Assembly (NCBI GenBank): GCA_905221605.1 | Contig: CAJNDS010001624.1 | Location: forward strand, 671,501 to 735,500 | Length of the DNA: 64,000 nt | From: Symbiodinium natans | Taxonomy: Eukaryota > Sar > Dinophyceae > Suessiales > Symbiodiniaceae | Direction of reading: 5' to 3' | In this document: positions 56,020 through 64,000 of the stretch, piece after piece | Position numbering within the stretch: position 1 is the stretch's first letter | Layout: the number at the start of each line of letters is the position of its first letter | The notes under the pieces: model-generated | What the model was told of the DNA's origin: nothing | Database searches by the model: none | Seen by the model: only the letters and a program-made list of their open reading frames with translations | Position numbers and translations under genes: made by a program

Positions 56020-58027
56020 AGCCAGACAGTGCAGAATCTGCTGTAGACGTGCACACCAAAAATACATGAAGACCATTCGCTTTCATGGCCATTCCCGTGA
56101 TGAGTGAATGTAAGAACCAGTGATTGTACACAATGAATGTACAGCTGTACAGTGCTGTCACCAGGCCAGGTGACTTCTTGGCCGAAACCAGCGTCTCCAA
56201 GCACCTCAACGAACCCGGGCCTCGCAGCGATTCAAACTGATTCAAACTGCGGAACATGAAGATCGAACTTGATCGAGCCGATCGAAGTCTGAATGGCCTT
56301 TGTCACAGGTGTCGCCACCAAATACAAAGTGCCAATCGTCCTGGCTCGAGGAAAATGCAGGTTTGGACTCTGATAGATTAAATCATGGGTCACTGCAGTC
56401 GCAAGCGCTGTCGCAAGCAAGAACCTGAGAAAGGCCTTGACAATCAGCTCTGGAGAACATCGAGCTTCGCGCTGATCCTGATGCAACGCAACCCTCTTGA
56501 CACCGTTTGTCCGCATTTCCGCAAGCACGCTGCATCCATGGAGACTCAGACTTCTGCACCGTCTTCAGCAAATGTGAGACCCTCTGACAGTTCCACCTGC
56601 TATGAGGCCACACGCATGCTGCACACAACAGACAACCATCAAGGTGCCAAACATGCCAGCACAGCAAAGTTGCAGAAGTATGCCCAATGCCCCTCCACAT
56701 CAGTCATGTAGGTGATCTGCAAGCAGGTCTTGCATCTTGCAAACGGGAGCAGAACGTGCTGCAAAACATGCAAGAATGCATGGGACACATTCCTTCAAAG
56801 GTGCCTTGCAAGCTTCTGGAACAACCCAGCAGCAACTGCTGTAGGGGTCTTCAGAGGTGCCAGCCTGGCATCGTCACGAATCGCTGCAGCTGATGCTCAA
56901 AAGAGCTCTTGGAAGCTATAAGGCGCCCTAAGCTACCCCCCTAGACATCCCTAGACTCAGGCATGGTGAGAGACTCGGAGTTTCAACGTTCTCTCACGGC
57001 ATGATCCAGCCGAGAAGCAAGGGCAACAGAAGCCATCGCCTCAGCGACAGCAAAAACCAATCTACGGTCAGCCAAGCAATCAGGTCATTCACGTTCTCAT
57101 CCTTCGTAGCTTCTTCCGGGCAAGCTTCGTTTGCCGCACTCAGCGAGGAACAGCGAATGGGACAAACCAGACGACCTAAGGGAACCTAGTACTGACCCTA
57201 AGGCCTAGATTTGCTAATTTGGATGGGCTTTGAGGCTATGATGGGTTGGTGCGGGTGTTGCTGCAACTTGGCGCGCAAAGGCGGCACCGCACTTGCAGAA
57301 ATAATTGTTGGTTGCTTAATCATGGACTCTGGTCTGCTCAGGGTCCCGGAAGGAGAAAGATGAATCTGAAGATGGCTGAAAAGAACTAAAGAGGCTTCTG
57401 AAGTTCTCCAATGTGCAGTCTATGGTCGTCCTCAAGTCTACAGGTGTCTAGCGCCTTTACATGTTTGAGGGATCTTGAAGGCTTGGGCTTGGTTGCCTGC
57501 TTTGCTTGTTGAAACGTCTGCACTGTGTGCTCTGTGTACCACTAAATGACTCATGCTGCCATATGCTTCCTGTAAGCAAAATGCTTGGGAGCACAACGCG
57601 CACAAAATCACACAAACATGTAAGCACGTGCTCCGCCGTGTCGTTGCAGCTGCCTGCCTCGAACTCGTATCCACCTCAGACTACTAGCATCTGCACAATA
57701 CTCAAGCTGGCCCTCAGCTCAGGCTGCTGCGTTTCAGCCGCTGCTTCTCGCCGGACAAAACGCCAGGCTGCAGGGGAAAACATCATGAGTGACTGAAAAG
57801 TCAGCGACCGGCTGTCACTGCTATTGCGATTTTAGATTGCCGAAATCAACCTCTGGGCAGCCCGACCGTGTCTATGAGAGACATGCCATTCAGAACAGCA
57901 CTGTCGAGCTTTGCGCACTCGAACCGAGTCAGAAAGTTGTTGCCTTACCAGGCTCCAACCACACTGTTTCAGCACCAAGTTCTGCAGCGCTCTGCATATG
58001 AAGTGACAACAACTCTCCAGTTGCGGC
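56020..58027. other. No gene recognised
   Basis: The missing N-terminal exons of the metallophosphatase should lie here on the minus strand, but none could be picked out by motif. No repeat of note. Confidence 0.4.
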
Positions 58028-60511
<2,484 letters not shown>

Positions 60512-62400
60512 CTGATCCAGACAGCGGGAGGCCGCCCAACACGAGCCACACAAAGTCACTTGAAAATCCGATCCTGCGCTCCAAGATCCCGGCACGATTG
60601 CCCTTGTCTCGGTCTCCAGTCAGCCACTTGCTTAGATCACAATGGCAGGCAGAAAACTTCCCTCCAATTCACCACTCAAGCCGGCAGCATGCTACCTGCA
60701 TCTGCCTGCTGCCATGTTGGAAAGTCTTCTCAGTGCCCGGCAACATTTGTAAGCCCTCTGCACGCCCGAAGGCGCAGAGAGGGAAGAAGCAATGAGGCGC
60801 TGACAAGTATCTAAGTTTATCTAAGTATGCACTCTGAGATCTGTGACCGACTCTGAATCCAACGAAGCCTCAGCTTCGTGCTACTGAAAACAAATCTTGA
60901 TGACTGGTACATTTCCAGTCCGTTCGCACCTAGCACTGCTAGCACGCCTTTCCAACAATGAGCAGCTACTCAGTACTGAGCAGTGCATGCGTGTGATGCT
61001 TACGCCAGCTTGAGGATGGGAGCCCAATCAGCTCTCGAAGAACAAGCCTTTTGCAAGAAACAAACTTCGCCTGCTGAGCCATGCGACTCCAACTGTGACT
61101 AGCATCGCCTCAGCAAGTGGCAGGGCGAGCCTAAAATAGCGTCTACGACGAATCTACGATTGACAATCACCTCAACAAAAAAGGCCTGCCAAAGATAGGC
61201 CTAAGGAATACCATGACTGCTGTAAAAGACTGCATGTTGACATCAACATGCTCGGCAGCAAATAATCTCAACCCCTGGCAAAATGTTGGTTGTGATTCTT
61301 AACTCTTCATGTCAACACCTCACTCATTTCTGAAAGCAAAGACAAGGCTCAAACTTTGAAGCATACCAGTATATACAAGTCTTTTTGTGTGACTTCGCCT
61401 GGGCGACGGTCGGCACGGGCTGCAACACAACTTGCCGAGCGTTTGCCTAGATTGGCCAGCAAGTAAATGGTCAAGTGCCTGGTGATGAATTTCAATGCAT
61501 ATATTTCTTCTGCTACAAAGCGCAAGCTGCAGTGATCCAAGCAGGGATGACATAGGGCAGGCATGCAAAACGAACTGGTCGAGTTCGCAATGTAAGAAGA
61601 TCGTAGGTCCTAGTAGGGTTGAGATCAAAAACTCACAGCGTGGCACAAGCAAGTTGCGCAAGCCCCTTCGAATTAGAGCTCTGTCAGGAGTGACAGGAGC
61701 TAATTTGCCCGAGCGACATGCGTTGTTTCGGCATACAGGCATATCTCTTTATCTCCTAAGGGCGCAATGCAAAGTGAAACTCGTCGGCCTGCTTGAGCTG
61801 ATTCACTGGCAAGCATAGCAGCTTGATTACCCTCGCAGGAAGGAAGCAGCCTCAAGCACGGCCATTGCAGACATGGGTGTGCTGAGGAAAGACACTGGAA
61901 AGTTCTGAAGAGATGAGCACTGGACTTGTGGTCCTGAAGCAGGAACACAAGGCTCCGGAGGTGCCTGGAACTTGTGGGAGCCAGGGCATCTCGACACTCT
62001 CCCACATTGTCACAGCATGCTCTCATGCTCCATAGACAAAGAAGGCACGAAATGTGCAGCCAATACTTGAGAGACACTAGTTCAAACTACAAGTTGCAAC
62101 TAGACACTTACAGGATCTTACAGGCTGTTGGCAGAAAACATCCGACAGATATTGCACCTCGAAAGCTGCTGATGGAGCTCGCCAGGGCGAGTGCACCTCA
62201 CGATGAGGCACATTTCTGCCTTGAAATGAAGTTCGTCGGTACATTCGGTACAGTACGGCAGGGCTCCACTTTGAGCTCGGCACCACTCCATGGCGTGGCA
62301 GGCCTCCTGGCACGGAACCTGAAAAGACCAAACAAGTAGTTGTTTCGCGTTCGTTTCGCCATTTTTGCCTTAGCAACATCCCCAATTCTAGGGCACAACA
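60512..62400. other. No gene recognised
   Basis: Open frames on both strands (minus 61320-61742 and 61700-62077, plus 61974-62339) lack motifs. The 5' end of the EHD gene should be just upstream of 60511 on the minus strand. Confidence 0.4.
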
Positions 62401-62414
62401 GCAAGGCCTTACCT

Positions 62415-62522
62415 TTCCACCCCCAGGGTTGAGGGTCTAGAGATTTGGTGCTGGCGCTTAGGGTAAGGGTCTAAGATTCAGGGTTTAGGGTTTAGAGTTT
62501 GGGTGGTCTTCGGGTTAGGGTC
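62415..62522. repeat. Telomere-like degenerate TTTAGGG array
   Basis: GGGTTGAGGGTCTAGAG, GCTTAGGGTAAGGGTC, CAGGGTTTAGGGTTTAGAG and GGGTTAGGGTC form about 100 bp of imperfect TTTAGGG repeats. The orientation is opposite to the array at 26.3 kb. No mobile element is visible at its edges. Confidence 0.75.
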
Positions 62523-62718
62523 TCCGGTGCAGAAAGACTTGAAGGAGGGGTACAGTGTGCTTTTGCTAGATTCAGGAAGGCTTGCGTCTTCCACTATTGT
62601 CCAGCTTAAAGTAGCAGACATTAGTTGTAAATTTGGGAATTTTTCAAGACAAAGGGATAGATGATTGCACAAGGTTTTGGGCTCTCGGCGGCAGTTGTCG
62701 GGCCTTCAAGTAAACCCA

Positions 62719-62810
62719 AAAAGTTGGAACATCGGGATCCCCATCCCCAAAAGGTAGACTAAAGGGAATCCCAGCTCTCATCATCCTCAAACCATGTTCC
62801 AACTTTCTGG
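62719..62810 (-). repeat. Hairpin repeat with AAAGTTGGAACAT inverted ends
   Basis: AAAGTTGGAACAT (62720-62732) and its perfect reverse complement (62794-62806) bracket about 60 bp. On the minus strand the segment aligns with 37838-37935. The size and inverted ends suggest a small non-autonomous DNA element. No flanking duplication was recognised. Confidence 0.7.
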
Positions 62811-62989
62811 CGGTTACTGTAGGGTGTTGGGGATTTGGGCGGCCCCCGAAAGTAATCCCCCCCCCACCCCCACCGCCATGAAAAACGTGTTGTCGCTGGA
62901 CGGACACGGGCAGCAAAAACTTGTCCTTTCATCAACTGACCCCTGTGTCCACAGATTAAGGTGCCGACCCCACGGGCTCGGTGCCACAG

Positions 62990-63165
62990 AGGTCTTCATC
63001 CCCGGCGTGCCGGAGCACGGCTCCCCGTTGAGCACAGGGGAAGCCAGATCAGAGGATGCTTCGCTGAGCAACTTGTTCAGCCTCAGCTTCAAACATTTCG
63101 ACTTTTTCGAAAGGGCTGTGACAGCTACGTCGAAGCAGCTTAGCTGACAACGCTGGGCTAGACAG
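62990..63165 (-). CDS. Candidate exon, function unknown
   Basis: The minus frame gives VTALSKKSKCLKLRLNKLLS followed by EASSDLASPVLNGEPCSGTP, an amphipathic helix and a polar loop. The composition is protein-like but no family is recognised, and the splice limits are unknown. Confidence 0.3.
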
Positions 63166-63756
63166 TAATGCCTCCGGCACACATCACTGCCCTTTGAAAC
63201 TGGCCATTCTCGGCTATCCACACTCCAGCCTTTGGATCAGATACACCCAGGCGACCTCAACACGAAGCTAGCGAAGTTGCAAATCATTGCACATCCCTCT
63301 CAGAAACTGCACCTAGGAGCCCAACTAAGCAGCATCTGAGGGGTAAGGCCTTGGAGCTTCTCCTCGCAACAAGATGCCCACACTATATAGAAGCACAAGC
63401 ATGCTTCTTCTCACGTTGTCCTTGAAATGTTTAAGCACATCCAACAGGAGCTGCGTCCTCCAAGCGAGTAGGTGCCGAGATGAACAGGCAAGTTGCTAAG
63501 AGCCAAGCTCTCCTTTGCTGTTCATGCTCCAAGAGTGAAGCCACCCTCATGCGCTCAGCTCTTTCCTGTGCACATCAACAAGGCAAGGCCCTGCTAAGCT
63601 TTCCCGCAGATTTCGGGCCTTCTCAAGCGTTTCTCGCAGCTGTGCGAGCATGCGGTGGGATTCCTGATTGATGCAAACTTTACACACAAACGCCTACAAC
63701 ATATGCCATATGCTGAAGTGGAGCCACCACACTTCTTAGACATGGCGTGATGGGGA

Positions 63757-63948
63757 TTAGGTGGAGGGAGGGAAAAGCTTGTTGCTGTTGCCGGAGCCCA
63801 TTGCCGATGCTTTGGAACAACGGGCCTCCAGCATGTTCTGCAGGGAATCCAACTCTTTGGCTTGCTTCGCACAGTGCGAGACCGCCTGAAGCAGACTGGA
63901 CATGACTGGACCTCTCAACATCCTTAGAATCAACAGACGCGCAGACAA
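63757..63948 (-). CDS. Candidate exon with coiled-coil character
   Basis: The minus frame includes VMSSLLQAVSHCAKQAKELD and SLQNMLEARCSKASAMGSGN, a heptad-like pattern typical of a coiled coil. It may belong to the same gene as 62990-63165, or one continuing beyond the window. Unassigned. Confidence 0.35.
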   Translation of the reverse strand: MSARLLILRMLRGPVMSSLLQAVSHCAKQAKELDSLQNMLEARCSKASAMGSGNSNKLFPPST

Positions 63949-64000
63949 CGGACAACTGAGCTACCAACACCTTGCAGCCGCTCAATGCGACCACATCTAA

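Larger units (their letters stand above)
42596..58027 (-). other. Apparent 15.4-kb intron of the EHD gene containing other genes
   Basis: The last 5' exon ends in phase 0 at 58028 before a GC donor, and the next piece of the protein begins in phase 0 at 42595 after a TTAG acceptor. The residue count across the junction matches EHD proteins, about 22 between the FG of the N-terminal part and the DxPG motif. On the same strand inside lie metallophosphatase, eRF1 and EF-hand coding exons. It may be a true giant intron, an insertion or rearrangement, or an assembly join. Confidence 0.55.

Overview
The window looks like nuclear DNA of a dinoflagellate, most likely a coral-symbiont type (Symbiodiniaceae), although the genus cannot be fixed from the sequence. 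The evidence is as follows. Genes are cut into short exons whose frames join only across GC-AG and GA-AG introns as well as GT-AG introns, several of them only 52-66 bp long. Gene density is low. A relict 3' end of the dinoflagellate spliced leader (TTTGGCTCAAG) is present. Degenerate TTTAGGG/CCCTAAA arrays occur inside the sequence, and there are many homopolymer-G/C, satellite and microsatellite tracts.

Layout. 0-17 kb is mostly non-coding and repeat-rich. Its one clear gene is a minus-strand fusion of a DUF442-like phosphatase domain with an ETHE1-type persulfide dioxygenase (4.8-6.4 kb). A group of unrecognised minus-strand open segments lies at 6.9-8.2 kb, and MITE-like hairpins and tandem repeats lie at 10.3-11.0 kb. 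17.5-26.3 kb is the most unusual part: a complete 8.76 kb LTR-flanked element on the plus strand, with 274-276 bp LTRs, a 5-bp target duplication CCCTA and a polypurine tract. It sits in a telomere-like repeat. Its interior is an intronless, frame-broken coding region with a WW domain, an S1 RNA-binding domain, two triplets of CCCH zinc fingers and a SAM-like helical segment. I see no protease, reverse transcriptase, RNase H or integrase in it. 28.5-33.3 kb holds a minus-strand membrane fatty-acid desaturase in at least eight exons. 34.4-37.0 kb is a ~73-bp satellite with an internal inverted block.

40.5-60.5 kb contains an EHD-family (EH-domain-protein-like, dynamin-related) ATPase gene on the minus strand. 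Its N-terminal exons lie at 58.0-60.5 kb and the rest at 40.5-42.6 kb. The two halves are complementary, without overlap or gap in the aligned core. The 15.4 kb between them carries at least three other minus-strand genes or gene fragments: a calcineurin-like metallophosphatase (55.0-56.0 kb), the translation release factor eRF1 (50.2-51.9 kb, complete, with TASNIKS changed to TASCIKS) and EF-hand exons (43.2-43.4 kb). Two tRNA-like (SINE-like) sequences lie there too. 60.5-64 kb is sparse, with a second telomere-like tract, a hairpin repeat and two weak minus-strand exon candidates.

All recognised host genes read on the minus strand, whereas the LTR element reads on the plus strand. The host genes are unrelated housekeeping functions (sulfide oxidation, lipid desaturation, membrane remodelling, translation termination) and do not form a pathway. 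Exon limits were placed by hand from reading frame, family similarity and AG acceptors. Those called exact preserve the frame; the others are approximate.
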